Below, one piece after another: positions 25,408 to 34,355 of a stretch of DNA of 64,000 nucleotides. Numbering within the stretch: the stretch's first letter is position 1; each line of letters starts with the position of its first letter. The DNA comes from CALBPI01 sp942491885 (GTDB lineage Bacteria > Pseudomonadota > Gammaproteobacteria > Steroidobacterales > Woeseiaceae). The position numbers and the translations under genes were made by a program. The stretch is from NCBI GenBank assembly GCA_942491885.1, contig CALOCQ010000010.1, positions 1 to 64,000 of the forward strand. The letters are read 5' to 3'. The notes under the pieces are model-generated. The model did no database searches. It was given only the letters and a program-made list of their open reading frames with translations, and had not been told where the DNA came from.

Positions 25408-26271
25408 ATGAGTGCGATGGACGCTACTGAATATGTTTTCCTGATGGCGAGTCCCGATCGCCCCGGCATCCTGGCGGCGGTCGCCGAGACCATTGCAGGT
25501 TGCGACGGCGATATTCGCGACGCCGCGTCTTTCGGCGATGCTGACAGCAACGAGTTCTTCATTCGCATACATCTTTCGCTGGCGAGTAACGGCGGGCGGG
25601 GGGCGCTCGAGGCGGCGCTGGCGAAAATGGCCGGGCGGTTCGATGGTCGTTGGCAGCTGCACGATTTGTCGCGTCGCCCGCGCCTACTGATCGCGGTGTC
25701 GAAATTCGAACACTGTCTCGGCGATCTGCTGAACCGCTGGAAGAGCGGCAATCTCAACGCCGATATTCCGGCTGTTATTTCGAATCACGACGATGCGCGT
25801 GCGCTGGTCGAATGGCACGGCGTCGCGTTCCATCACCTGCCGGTCGCGCCGGACAACAAACAGCAGCAGGAAGCGGCGATCATGCGGCTTGTCGACGAGC
25901 ACGATGTCGACCTGGTCGTGCTCGCGCGCTACATGCAGATATTGTCGCCCGAGATGTCGGCAAGTCTACGCGGGCGCTGCATCAATATTCACCACTCGTT
26001 TTTGCCGAGCTTCAAGGGCGCGATGCCCTATCGTCAGGCGCATGAGCGCGGGGTGAAGTTGATCGGTGCGACGGCGCACTATGTCACCGACGATCTCGAC
26101 GAAGGGCCGATCATCGAGCAGGACGTGCGCCGCGTGAACCACGCAACCAGCGCGGCGGACATGACATTGCTCGGGCGGGAAATCGAGAGCAGCGTGCTGT
26201 CGCGCGCGGTGCGCTGGCACCTCGAGCACCGCATCCTGTTCAACGGGCGTAAGACGGTGGTCTTTAACTGA
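25408..26271 (+). CDS. purU: Formyltetrahydrofolate deformylase
   Basis: 287 residues, typical of PurU. The N-terminal ACT domain (YVFLMASPDRPGILAAVAET) senses methionine/glycine in E. coli. The C-terminal formyl-transferase fold shows AVISNHDDAR, the catalytic Asn/His region INIHHSFLPSFKGAMPY and the catalytic Asp loop HYVTDDLDEGPIIEQDV. It hydrolyses 10-formyl-THF to THF and formate, balancing the one-carbon pool. An in-frame ATG at 25417 is an alternative start. It stands alone and converges on the molybdenum hydroxylase operon. Confidence 0.95.
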   Translation: MSAMDATEYVFLMASPDRPGILAAVAETIAGCDGDIRDAASFGDADSNEFFIRIHLSLASNGGRGALEAALAKMAGRFDGRWQLHDLSRRPRLLIAVSKFEHCLGDLLNRWKSGNLNADIPAVISNHDDARALVEWHGVAFHHLPVAPDNKQQQEAAIMRLVDEHDVDLVVLARYMQILSPEMSASLRGRCINIHHSFLPSFKGAMPYRQAHERGVKLIGATAHYVTDDLDEGPIIEQDVRRVNHATSAADMTLLGREIESSVLSRAVRWHLEHRILFNGRKTVVFN

Positions 26272-26367
26272 CCGCGCCATATCGGTTTTGCCAACGGCGG
26301 TGAGCTGCGAATAACGATTACCGACTAGAGAAAAGCCACTGGCGAACGGCGAATCGCGAATTATGAA

Positions 26368-28623
26368 CTAACTGCGCGCACGCTCCGCAAAGCGAACGTG
26401 CTTCGATAGCGGCAGTTCCCGAATGCGCTGACCGGTCGCGGCGAAAATCGCATTGGCCAGCGCCGGCGCGGCGGGCGGTACACAGGGCTCGCCGATGCCA
26501 CGAATGTCGGTCAGGTTTTCCAGCGCCTTTGTCGTGATGTCCGGCGCCTGTCCCATGCGAAGGCTCAGGAACTGGTGAAAGTTGCTCTGCGTGATGCCGC
26601 CGTCGGCAAAGGTGATCTCACCGAGCATCGCATGCCCGAGCCCCCACAGCGTGCCGCCGGACATTTGCGCGTTCACGCCATCCGGGTCGAGCACGGTGCC
26701 GACATCTGCCGCGACGTAGGCATGATCAATGCGAATGCCATCCGGCGTGTCGGTGACTTCTACAACGATCGCGCACGGCACGCCGAACGACAGGCAGAAC
26801 GCCACACCGCGACCTGACCCTTCCGGCAGTGGGTCGCCCCAGCGGCTCATGTTGGCGGCGGCCTCCAGTACCTGACGTGACGGCGCGTGGTTCATCATGC
26901 GCAGGCGTGCCTCGACCGGATCCGCGCCGGCCGCGTGAATGAGTTCGTCCAGAAAACCATCATGGAAGAATCCGTTGCCGGAAGCGCCGACCGAGCGCCA
27001 CGAGCTCACCGGCGCGAGTTCGGGCACGCGATAGCCGGTGACGCGGTAGTTGGCGATGTCGTAGGGCTGATCCCAGGCGCCGGCGACTATGGCGACATCC
27101 GGTCCGGGTACTGACACGCCGAGTCGACCGGTTTGCGACGCGGTGACGGACGGGTATGCGATGGATAAGTCATAGGCGTCAACCGAACCGTCGGCGACGC
27201 GGCCACGCATTCTTGCCATACCCAGCGGCCGGCAGAAATCGTGCGTCATGTCCTGCTCACGCGTCCAGGTCATTTTCACCGGCGTGCCGGGTGTCGTCAG
27301 CGCGACTTCGATCGCCTGGCGGACATAGTCATCTTCAAGCCGGCGCCCGAAACTGCCGCCGGCAATCAGCGTGTGCACGTGAATATCGTCGCTATCGAGG
27401 CCGGTTAGCGCCGATGCGGTTTCGACAATCTGCATGGGCACCTGGCTTGCGGTCCAGATGTCGATGCGCCCGGTTGTATAGCGCACCGTGGCATTCATTG
27501 GCTCCAGCGGCGCGTGTGCAAGATAGGGCAGGCGATACTCGGCCTCGATAACATCGTCCCCGACAAGGGTCTCGTCGACGTCGCCATCATTGCGAAACCG
27601 GCTGTCGCGACGGTCTTTTACAAACGCCGCGGAGACCGCTTCGAACATCGCATCGCTGTCGGCGGGATACGGTGCCGACTGCCAGTCGAAGCGTATTTTC
27701 TTCGCCGCCTGAAACGCTCTCCACGTGTTGTCGGCGAGTACGGCGGCACCGCCGGTGATCGGCACGACACTGATAATGCCGCGCGCTTTCCCGGCTTCGC
27801 CGGCGTCGAACGAATTGGCAACAGCGCCGATGCCGGGGTTGGTGACCACGGTGGCGTAGACCATGTCCGGCATATCGAGGTCGATGCCGTATTCGGCTGT
27901 GCCTGTGCTCTTGGCGACAACGTCGAGTCGCTGCAATGGTGTGCCGAGATAGCGCCATTCTGATTGTGGCTTCAGCGCCGGCGATTCCGGCAGATCAATC
28001 TCGGCTGCATCCGCCGCCAGAGCGGTGTAGGCGATCTTGTCGCCGCCTGGCAAAAGCACATGACCGTCGCGCGTAGACAGTTGTCCGACGTCGGTGTCCG
28101 TGCGTCGCGCCGCGGCGTCCATGAGCACGAGTCTCGCCGCGGCACCGGCGGTGCGCATCTTGATGAACGCATCCGGCACCGTGGTTGAGCCGCCCGTGAT
28201 GTGCAGCTTCATGAACTTGCCAATCACATCGCCGAAGCCGCGTGCGCGTCGCGCCATGAAGCCCGTATCGGTGGCGGCGAACGGCAGGCCTTCCGCGGCG
28301 ACTTTGCCGTTGTAGTAGGCGGTGCTCGGCGGCCCGTGATCGACACGGATATCCCGCCACGCGATGTCGAGCTCCTCGGCGACCATCGCCGCGAGAATGG
28401 TGTAGGCGCCCTGGCCGACTTCTGTGCGCGGCGTAATGATCGTGACGCCCTGCTGGTCGATGATCAGGTAGGGCGTCAATGCGGTTTGGTCGTCGTCTAT
28501 GAGATCGAGCAACGGATTTGGAATGGGCCGCTTGTAGGCGTAGTAGCCGAAAGCGACGCCGCCGGCGATCGCGACGGAGCCGAACATCAGGGTTCTGCGT
28601 GTGATGGTTTTCAGCTTACCCAT
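26368..28623 (-). CDS. Molybdenum hydroxylase large subunit (IorB-like, xanthine dehydrogenase family)
   Basis: About 751 residues from ATG 28623; the longer frame begins inside a repeat and is rejected. A twin-arginine-like start (ITRRTLMFGSVAIAGG) suggests Tat export or anchoring. The body matches isoquinoline 1-oxidoreductase beta subunits: TPRTEVGQGAYTILAAMVAE, the cofactor segment TASQVPMQIVE with GGSFGRRLEDDYV, and the C-terminal GIGEPCVPPAAPALANAI. The GEPC...PPAAPA end contains the conserved Glu region of the Mo site. The enzyme hydroxylates a heterocycle or oxidises an aldehyde, passing electrons to the 2Fe-2S subunit encoded 100 bases upstream. The natural substrate is unknown. Confidence 0.88.
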   Translation of the reverse strand: MGKLKTITRRTLMFGSVAIAGGVAFGYYAYKRPIPNPLLDLIDDDQTALTPYLIIDQQGVTIITPRTEVGQGAYTILAAMVAEELDIAWRDIRVDHGPPSTAYYNGKVAAEGLPFAATDTGFMARRARGFGDVIGKFMKLHITGGSTTVPDAFIKMRTAGAAARLVLMDAAARRTDTDVGQLSTRDGHVLLPGGDKIAYTALAADAAEIDLPESPALKPQSEWRYLGTPLQRLDVVAKSTGTAEYGIDLDMPDMVYATVVTNPGIGAVANSFDAGEAGKARGIISVVPITGGAAVLADNTWRAFQAAKKIRFDWQSAPYPADSDAMFEAVSAAFVKDRRDSRFRNDGDVDETLVGDDVIEAEYRLPYLAHAPLEPMNATVRYTTGRIDIWTASQVPMQIVETASALTGLDSDDIHVHTLIAGGSFGRRLEDDYVRQAIEVALTTPGTPVKMTWTREQDMTHDFCRPLGMARMRGRVADGSVDAYDLSIAYPSVTASQTGRLGVSVPGPDVAIVAGAWDQPYDIANYRVTGYRVPELAPVSSWRSVGASGNGFFHDGFLDELIHAAGADPVEARLRMMNHAPSRQVLEAAANMSRWGDPLPEGSGRGVAFCLSFGVPCAIVVEVTDTPDGIRIDHAYVAADVGTVLDPDGVNAQMSGGTLWGLGHAMLGEITFADGGITQSNFHQFLSLRMGQAPDITTKALENLTDIRGIGEPCVPPAAPALANAIFAATGQRIRELPLSKHVRFAERARS

Positions 28624-28635
28624 GTGGCGTGCTCT

Positions 28636-28738
28636 TTTGCCGCGGGCCTGCGGCCCTCGCAATGACGGTTTGCCGCGTCGCTGGTTTGCCGCGGGCCTGC
28701 GGCCCTCGCAATGACGAAAGAGAGACCGTCATTGCGAG
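28636..28738. repeat. Short interspersed repeats with TCATTGCGAG/CTCGCAATGA ends
   Basis: A 32-base unit ending in CTCGCAATGACG occurs twice in direct orientation (28636-28667 and 28685-28716). An inverted CGTCATTGCGAG lies at 28727-28738, overlapping the last codons and stop of the small subunit gene. Each unit contains its own palindrome (CGCGGGCCTGCGGCCCTCG). This end sequence belongs to a widespread class of intergenic palindromic repeats of REP type. The elements fill the gap between the two subunit genes and may form stems that affect mRNA decay between them. Confidence 0.75.
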
Positions 28739-29199
28739 CTTTGCGCGGCAATCTGCTGCGCGGCGTCCTTGATCGCACGGCGTATACGCGGGTAGGTCGC
28801 ACAGCGGCACAAATTGCCGGACATGGCGTTGTCGATGTCGGCTTCGCTGGGCGTCGCATTGTTGGCGATCAGCGCCGCGGCGCTCATGATCTGGCCCGAC
28901 TGGCAGTAACCGCATTGCGCGACCTGGTGTTTGATCCAGGCCTGCTGGAGGGTGTGCAGCGAGTCCGGCGTGCCGAGGCCCTCGATGGTTGTGATCGGCG
29001 CCGAGATGGCGCCAACGGGGAGTGAGCATGAGCGTACCGGGGCGCCATTCAGGTGGACGGTGCACGCGCCGCAGGCGCCAATGCCGCAACCGAACTTCGG
29101 CCCCTTGATGCCCAGTTCGTCACGTAACACCCACAACAGCGGCATCTCCGGTTCGACGTCGACATCGAAGCGTTGCCCATTGATTGTTAATTCCATCAT
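28729..29199 (-). CDS. Molybdenum hydroxylase 2Fe-2S subunit (IorA-like)
   Basis: About 156 residues from the ATG at 29199 (AAGGGA upstream; a second in-frame ATG at 29196). The N-terminal ferredoxin domain has CGIGACGACTVHLNG, supplying three cluster Cys plus a fourth at PVRSC. The C-terminal all-alpha domain has CGYCQSGQIM and LCRCATYPRIRRA for the second cluster. It carries electrons from the molybdenum subunit to an acceptor. Its stop codon lies inside a TCATTGCGAG-type repeat, so the last residues (AQSSQ) may have been rewritten by the element. It is first in the operon with the large subunit. Confidence 0.9.
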   Translation of the reverse strand: MMELTINGQRFDVDVEPEMPLLWVLRDELGIKGPKFGCGIGACGACTVHLNGAPVRSCSLPVGAISAPITTIEGLGTPDSLHTLQQAWIKHQVAQCGYCQSGQIMSAAALIANNATPSEADIDNAMSGNLCRCATYPRIRRAIKDAAQQIAAQSSQ

Positions 29200-29287
29200 C
29201 AATTCCCTTGCGCAGACCTGATGATGTTGAGCGAAGGCGTGGCCCCTTGCAAGCCGTCCATGGCCTGCGAGGTGGGCCGGGGCGACG

Positions 29288-30304
29288 TCAGTCGCCGGAC
29301 GTCAGCTTGCGGATCTCACGCAACAGATTGTCGTCATCGGTTTGTGTGCGTGCGCGCGCGAAAACCTCGCTTGCCGCGTTCATGTCGCCGGCGAGCCGGT
29401 GCAGCTGGCCGAGTCGGAACAGCGCCCAGTTGATGTCGGGCAGCGTCGCTGCGATATCCGTTTGGTCCGTGTACTCGGTGAGCGCTGCGATGCCGTCGCT
29501 GACATTCTGTTCGCTGAAAACTGCGGTTCGGCCAACCTGGTACAAGGCGCCCAGGCGCGCCAGAGTGGCATCTTCATCGTCGGAACGCGTCTTCGATGCC
29601 TGTAGAAAAGCCTCATGCGCCTGTTGGTAGTCTTCCTCGCCCTGATAGTAGAAACCGAGGCGAAGGAGTGCGCGCGGGTCGTCGGGATGGGCGTCTGCGA
29701 GCTCAGTCAGCATCGTACGCGCGCGCTCCGGCTGGTTGGTTTCACTGTAGATTGAGGCGAGTAGCAGCCGGCCATCGACCGGCGCGAATGCGACCATGTC
29801 CTGTGCCAATGCAAGTGCGGCGTCCTTGTCGCCACCGAGAAATCCGGGCGCCTGCAGATAGTAGGAAATCAATCCCTGATGTGCCGCGACATGCTGGTCA
29901 TCGAGCTCGATTGCGCGCTCGAACGCGCCGCGTGCTTTGCGCGCATATCCGGCCGCGCGGAACAGGCTGACATTCGCCGCGAGGCTGCCCGCGCTGGCGC
30001 CGAGCCAGTATTGCGTGTCTGCATCGTCAGGCTGATCGTCGGCAAGCGCTTCGAAGGCCCCGTAAGCCTTCTTGAAATCATTTTCTGACATGGCGATTAT
30101 GCCGAGCAGTTTGCGTTTCTGCGGATCATTGTCCTGCGCCACCTCGTCGGCGAGCAATAGCCCCGCACGCTCGAGGTCGCCGGCCGCGTAGGCGTCGGTG
30201 CCCGGGCTTGCATGCAGCATGCCGGCCACCATCAACAGCAACAAGGCCAGCGGTATGGCGCGAACGACGCGCAGCGAGTAAGTATTGTGTTGTGAGTTGT
30301 TCAT
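29288..30304 (-). CDS. Secreted tetratricopeptide-repeat protein
   Basis: 338 residues from ATG 30304, which overlaps the stop of the upstream membrane protein by four bases (ATGA); the longer frame is rejected. A signal peptide (VVRAIPLALLLLMVAGMLHA) is followed by about seven TPR-like helical hairpins. Examples are NDFKKAYGAFEALADDQPDD, KARGAFERAIELDDQHVAAH, ERARTMLTELADAHPDDP and DYQQAHEAFLQASKTR. Such periplasmic or outer-membrane TPR proteins scaffold protein complexes. Translational coupling to the membrane protein suggests a shared job, but no function can be assigned. Confidence 0.8.
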   Translation of the reverse strand: MNNSQHNTYSLRVVRAIPLALLLLMVAGMLHASPGTDAYAAGDLERAGLLLADEVAQDNDPQKRKLLGIIAMSENDFKKAYGAFEALADDQPDDADTQYWLGASAGSLAANVSLFRAAGYARKARGAFERAIELDDQHVAAHQGLISYYLQAPGFLGGDKDAALALAQDMVAFAPVDGRLLLASIYSETNQPERARTMLTELADAHPDDPRALLRLGFYYQGEEDYQQAHEAFLQASKTRSDDEDATLARLGALYQVGRTAVFSEQNVSDGIAALTEYTDQTDIAATLPDINWALFRLGQLHRLAGDMNAASEVFARARTQTDDDNLLREIRKLTSGD

Positions 30305-31047
30305 GCGAGTGTCCGTCCCTGATAGCGTTTGGCGAGTTGACGAATGGCGATGGTGCCAATGATAGCCGGTGCGACCCATGGAATGATCTGCCACTGGCCG
30401 CTGAGCAGCTGCGACAGGAATCGTGAGCCGCCAAAGGCAAACAGTGCTGTGTAGGCGCCGATACCGGTGCCGATGAGGCCGTTGAAATGGGCGATGAGCG
30501 CTTGCTTCGGATCGAGTCGCGGCAAACGGATTTCGCGCAGCATCTGGAATGATGCCGACACCGAGATAAAAGCGAAGACGATCAGCAGCATCTGACGTTG
30601 GCTGATACCGACGATGCCGACCGCGATGCCAAGCAGGCCGAGCGTGGCGATAAGCGCAACGTGCGCAGGCTGGCGCAGCGCGCCTGGGTCGCGTCTGGCT
30701 TTCAGCGCCAACATGCCGTGACGCAGCCCGGATAACACCAGCAGACTCAGCATCAGCAGGAACAACGAGAACATGCGGCTCTGCGAGGCGACGGAAAACG
30801 CGCGCTCCATGTCGACGTTTTGCGCCCCGAAGCGCACGCTGATCGGGTCGAGCAGCACGATAACCGACATCAGCAGGGCGCTGATCGCGACCGTGTACAT
30901 CGTATAGGTATAGATGCGCCCGGCCCTGATGTGCAGCGGCGAGCCCTTGCGGGCAATCACCGGCAGCCAGAAGACAAAAATGGCGACGGTGCCGATGGCG
31001 ATGTGCGTATAAAGCAGGATCTGGTGTATCTGGTGGATCTGAATCAT
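30301..31047 (-). CDS. Polytopic membrane protein (DUF2306-like)
   Basis: 248 residues from ATG 31047, with Shine-Dalgarno TGAGGAG nine bases upstream; the frame from 31071 is less likely. About seven hydrophobic helices: ILLYTHIAIGTVAIFVFWLP, YTMYTVAISALLMSVIVLL, MFSLFLLMLSLLVLSGL, VALIATLGLLGIAVGIV, MLLIVFAFISV, TGIGAYTALFAFG and IPWVAPAIIGTIA. A conserved-looking HIRAGRIYTYTM follows helix 1, and the histidines there resemble heme-binding positions of DUF2306-like proteins, though I would not press that. It is divergent from the two-component system and coupled to the TPR protein. Confidence 0.65.
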   Translation of the reverse strand: MIQIHQIHQILLYTHIAIGTVAIFVFWLPVIARKGSPLHIRAGRIYTYTMYTVAISALLMSVIVLLDPISVRFGAQNVDMERAFSVASQSRMFSLFLLMLSLLVLSGLRHGMLALKARRDPGALRQPAHVALIATLGLLGIAVGIVGISQRQMLLIVFAFISVSASFQMLREIRLPRLDPKQALIAHFNGLIGTGIGAYTALFAFGGSRFLSQLLSGQWQIIPWVAPAIIGTIAIRQLAKRYQGRTLA

Positions 31048-31140
31048 TGGGGTTTGCTCCTCAGTTGCCACCAGATTACTGAGTCTTGCCGTTTCGCATC
31101 AGTGCCGCAGGTCATGATCTCAAACCATGACTTTTGGCCT

Positions 31141-32304
31141 ATGGCAACGACGGCCGTGCAGCGCCACAATACAGCCATGAACGCGATAATCAGAACGATT
31201 CAGGCCGAAGCCGTCGCCGCGATCCTGACATGGACTGTGGTCACGGGGCTGGTGCTCTACCAGATCACATCGGCGACGTCAGGCTATGCGGGCACGCTCG
31301 AGCTGACCATCCTGCTGACGCTGGCCAATCTCGTTGGCATGCTCGGCGCGATGAGTCCGCGTCTGACAACGCGGGTGCGCTGGGCGAGCCACGTTATGCA
31401 ACTGCTCAGCGCCCTGACGCTAGGCTGGCTATTGCCGATCGAATACCTGCAGATATTCACGATTATCTGGATCGCGATGGCGACCCAATTCTATTCGATG
31501 CGTGTTTGTGTGGGTCTGCTCGTCGGCATAGCCGCTTACTGGTTCTCTATCCTGACCTGGCACTGGTTCGAGGCCAATGCGATTTTCTCGGTGGCGTTAT
31601 TCGCAACGTTCCACGTTTTCGCCTTGCTGACCTCCCGCGCGGCACACCGTGCCGAGCAGGCGCGCGACCACACACAAGAGCTGTACCGCGAGCTTGTCGC
31701 GACGCAGCACCTGTTGACCGAGGCATCGCGTCAGAGCGAGCGCACGCGCATCGCACGCGACCTGCACGATCTGGTCGGTCATCATCTGACGGCGTTGTCG
31801 ATTAACCTGCAAATCGCCGAACGTCTTAGCGAAGGTGAGGCGAAAGAGAAAATAGCGCATAGCCGAGCGCTGGCCAGATTGCTGCTGAGCGACGTGCGCG
31901 AAGCGGTGAGCACTTTACGTGAGCAGGGTGCGCTGGATTTTCGCAAGGCGCTCGCATTGCTGATTGAGAATGTGCCGCAACTCGATATTGATATGCAGAT
32001 TGCCGATGACGTCGAGATTGACGATGTGGAGATCGCCGATGCCATTATTCGGTGCGTGCAGGAAGCCATCACAAACACGCTGCGCCATTCCGGTGCTTCG
32101 CGCAGCTGGATTCGCGTCTGGCGCGCCGACGGCTTGTTACAGGTCAGCATTCGCGACGACGGGCGCGCCGTTGCCGCGGTGGAGGAGGGCAATGGGCTTG
32201 CCGGCATGCGCGAGCGTTTGCAGCGCCTCGGCGGCACTCTGCGCTGCGCCAGCGTCGACGACGCGTTAAGCTTGCAGGTGCAAATACCACTGCCGGGAAA
32301 CTGA
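31141..32304 (+). CDS. NarL-family sensor histidine kinase
   Basis: About 387 residues from ATG 31141; ATG 31177 (MNAIIRTIQ) is equally possible since neither has a clear ribosome site. Five or six helices in the first 160 residues form a membrane sensor without a large periplasmic domain. A coiled segment leads to the HisKA_3 box RIARDLHDLVGHHLTALSIN with the phospho-accepting His, and a short HATPase_c domain with CVQEAITNTLRHSGAS and GNGLAGMRERLQRLGG. It autophosphorylates and drives the response regulator two bases downstream. Signal unknown. Confidence 0.9.
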   Translation: MATTAVQRHNTAMNAIIRTIQAEAVAAILTWTVVTGLVLYQITSATSGYAGTLELTILLTLANLVGMLGAMSPRLTTRVRWASHVMQLLSALTLGWLLPIEYLQIFTIIWIAMATQFYSMRVCVGLLVGIAAYWFSILTWHWFEANAIFSVALFATFHVFALLTSRAAHRAEQARDHTQELYRELVATQHLLTEASRQSERTRIARDLHDLVGHHLTALSINLQIAERLSEGEAKEKIAHSRALARLLLSDVREAVSTLREQGALDFRKALALLIENVPQLDIDMQIADDVEIDDVEIADAIIRCVQEAITNTLRHSGASRSWIRVWRADGLLQVSIRDDGRAVAAVEEGNGLAGMRERLQRLGGTLRCASVDDALSLQVQIPLPGN

Positions 32305-32305
32305 T

Positions 32306-32950
32306 ATGGCCATCACAGTCGGGCTGATCGACGACCAGACACTGGTACGTCAGGGCATCGTTGGCCTGCTCGCTCTATCGGACGCGGTCGAGGTCGTCGA
32401 TGAGGCGGATGATGGCGCCGAGGCCGTGGCCATGGCAACGCGCTCGTCGCCCGACGTCATTCTTATGGACATGCGCATGCCGAAGATGAACGGCAGCGAC
32501 GCTATCCAGTCGCTACGCGACGCCGGCATCGAAACGCCTGTGATTATTCTGACCACCTTTGATGATCATGAGCAGGTGCTGTCCGGTATTCGTGCCGGCG
32601 CCAAAGGCTATCTGCTGAAAGACGTGTCGCTGGATGATCTGATTATCGCCATCGAGTCGGTGCACCGCGGTGAGACGATGATTCAGCCGGCGATAACCGA
32701 GACCTTGTTGAAGGGGCTAGGCCAGCGCGGCGCGAATTTTGATAGTGCCGCAATGCCCGAGCCGCTGACGCCGCGCGAGACCGAGGTCATTCGCCTGATG
32801 GCCGGTGGCTACAGCAACAAAGAGATCTCCTCGGCGCTGAGCAAGTCGGAGGGCACGATCAAGAATCACGTATCGAACATTCTCGCCAAGCTCGGCGTTC
32901 GCGATCGCACACGCGCGGTGCTTAAGGCGATCGAGTTGGGTGTAATGTAG
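32306..32950 (+). CDS. NarL/FixJ-family response regulator with LuxR-type HTH
   Basis: 214 residues. The receiver domain has Asp9/Asp10 for magnesium, phospho-acceptor Asp55 in VILMDMRMPKMNG, and the switch Lys in AGAKGYLLKD. The C-terminal GerE/LuxR helix-turn-helix reads LTPRETEVIRLMAGGYSNKE then SEGTIKNHVSNILAKL. It should bind promoters when phosphorylated by the kinase encoded immediately upstream. The divergent membrane protein/TPR pair is the nearest candidate target. Confidence 0.93.
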   Translation: MAITVGLIDDQTLVRQGIVGLLALSDAVEVVDEADDGAEAVAMATRSSPDVILMDMRMPKMNGSDAIQSLRDAGIETPVIILTTFDDHEQVLSGIRAGAKGYLLKDVSLDDLIIAIESVHRGETMIQPAITETLLKGLGQRGANFDSAAMPEPLTPRETEVIRLMAGGYSNKEISSALSKSEGTIKNHVSNILAKLGVRDRTRAVLKAIELGVM

Positions 32951-33007
32951 GCGCTCGCATGCCGCCTGGCATGTCAGCGCATTGCTTGAGGCGACGCTTG
33001 ACAGGCG

Positions 33008-33874
33008 TCAACCCGCGCGGTCGAGAATCTTCTTCGCCTGGGTCAGATGCGGCCGGTCGAGCATACGCCCGTCCAACTGCACGGCGCCGGCCTCCGGGCT
33101 GGCCGCGAATGCTTCCACGACACGTCGCGCGTGCGCCAGGTCTGCGTCCGATGGCGTGAAGGCTGTGTTGATCACGCCGGTTTGTGCGGGATGGATCGCG
33201 AGCATGCCATCGAAGCCGTCGCGTAGCGCCACGCGCGCGTAGCCGGCGAGGCCATCGCTGTCGCGGAAATCGCTGAACAACGTATCGATCGCGAGCACCC
33301 CGCAGGCGCGCGCCGCCAGCAGGCATTGCGATCTGGCCAACTGGTAGGTGAACGTCCAGTGGCCGCTGTCATCGCGATTGGTGACGGCGCCCAGCGCCGC
33401 GGACAGGTCTTCGCCGCCCCAGGTCATCGCCGTCACACGCGGATTCACCGACGTCATTGTCGGTAGCGCCAGCGTCATCTCGGGCGTTTCGGTCACCAGG
33501 GCGATGATCTTTGTGCTGCCAACCACTAAACCGTAGTTGCGTTCCTGTGCCTCGATCGCTGCCGCCAATGCATCAATATCGTCGGCGGTTCGAATCTTCG
33601 GTTGCATGATGAAGGCGGGACCCGCGGCCATCACGGCGGCGAGATCGTCACGCGCGGCTTCGCTGTCGATCGGATTGACGCGCACGCAGGTGGTGAAGGG
33701 CAGGTTGTCGCTGGCAACGATGTCGCGTACCAGCTCGCGCGCATGTACCCGACGCTCGGGAACCACCGCGTCTTCCAGATCGTAGATCACGACATCGGCG
33801 TCGTTCGTTTTTGATTTTTCAATCTTGCGCTCGGAGTCGCCGGGGACAAATAACAATGATCGGCAGCGCTGCAT
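33008..33874 (-). CDS. CitE/HpcH-family acyl-CoA lyase at the end of the leucine operon
   Basis: 288 residues. The TIM-barrel of the citrate-lyase-beta/malyl-CoA lyase group is clear: LLFVPGDSERKIEKSKTNDA, VVIYDLEDAVVPERR (metal-binding Glu/Asp), CVRVNPIDSEAARDD, FIMQPKIR, IIALVTETPEMTLALP and GGEDLSAALGA. Members cleave 3-hydroxyacyl-CoAs such as malyl-CoA, citramalyl-CoA or beta-methylmalyl-CoA to acetyl-CoA plus a ketoacid. The ATG shares one base with the stop of the MaoC gene, so it is the tail of the liu operon. In that position it could replace HMG-CoA lyase (LiuE), which is absent; the alternative is an itaconate-type C5 pathway. Confidence 0.85.
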   Translation of the reverse strand: MQRCRSLLFVPGDSERKIEKSKTNDADVVIYDLEDAVVPERRVHARELVRDIVASDNLPFTTCVRVNPIDSEAARDDLAAVMAAGPAFIMQPKIRTADDIDALAAAIEAQERNYGLVVGSTKIIALVTETPEMTLALPTMTSVNPRVTAMTWGGEDLSAALGAVTNRDDSGHWTFTYQLARSQCLLAARACGVLAIDTLFSDFRDSDGLAGYARVALRDGFDGMLAIHPAQTGVINTAFTPSDADLAHARRVVEAFAASPEAGAVQLDGRMLDRPHLTQAKKILDRAG

Positions 33875-34329
33875 CAGTCGGCAACCTGTTTTTGCAGCAT
33901 GGTCGTGCGCAGGATGGTGCAGACGATCTCGTCGTGCTGGTTGTACACAAAATGCTTGAACACAACGATGCCGGCGTTGGGCCGCGACTTGCTTTCACGG
34001 CGATGCGTGACTTCCGTTTCCACGCGCAGCGTGTCGTTGATGAAAACCGGTTTCGGGAAGGTCATTTCGCCGAAACCAAGGTTAATGACCAACGTGCCGA
34101 GGGTCGTGTCCTCGACACTGATGCCGGTGGCGAAAGAAACCGTCCACAGGCTGTTAACCACGCGCTGGCCGAACTCTGTGCGCTTGGCGTATTCGGCGTC
34201 GAGGTGCAGCGGCTGCGGGTTGTGGGTCAGCGCGCAAAACATGACGTTGTCGGCCTCGGTGACCGTGCGATGCATGCGGTGCGAGATGCGTTGACCGACT
34301 TCGGTTTGCTCGTAGAAAAGTCCTGGCAT
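33874..34329 (-). CDS. MaoC-family enoyl-CoA hydratase in the leucine operon
   Basis: 151 residues of hot-dog fold. The hydratase signature appears in variant form as THNPQPLHLDAEYAKRTEFG, in which the usual Asp of D-x-N-P is replaced by Thr-His while the His before LD is kept. This pattern is usual in mesaconyl/itaconyl-CoA hydratase-like MaoC proteins. It lies between isovaleryl-CoA dehydrogenase and a CitE-type lyase and overlaps the latter. It could hydrate 3-methylglutaconyl-CoA in place of the crotonase LiuC, or a C5 dicarboxylyl-CoA. The position supports the first; the family supports the second. Confidence 0.82.
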   Translation of the reverse strand: MPGLFYEQTEVGQRISHRMHRTVTEADNVMFCALTHNPQPLHLDAEYAKRTEFGQRVVNSLWTVSFATGISVEDTTLGTLVINLGFGEMTFPKPVFINDTLRVETEVTHRRESKSRPNAGIVVFKHFVYNQHDEIVCTILRTTMLQKQVAD

Positions 34330-34355
34330 AGCGTTAGTTCCGTTGCGTGCGACGG

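Noticed and set aside
32951..33007. Bidirectional terminator between the response regulator and the lyase gene
   Set aside because: Only short five- to six-base stems without T-runs are present.
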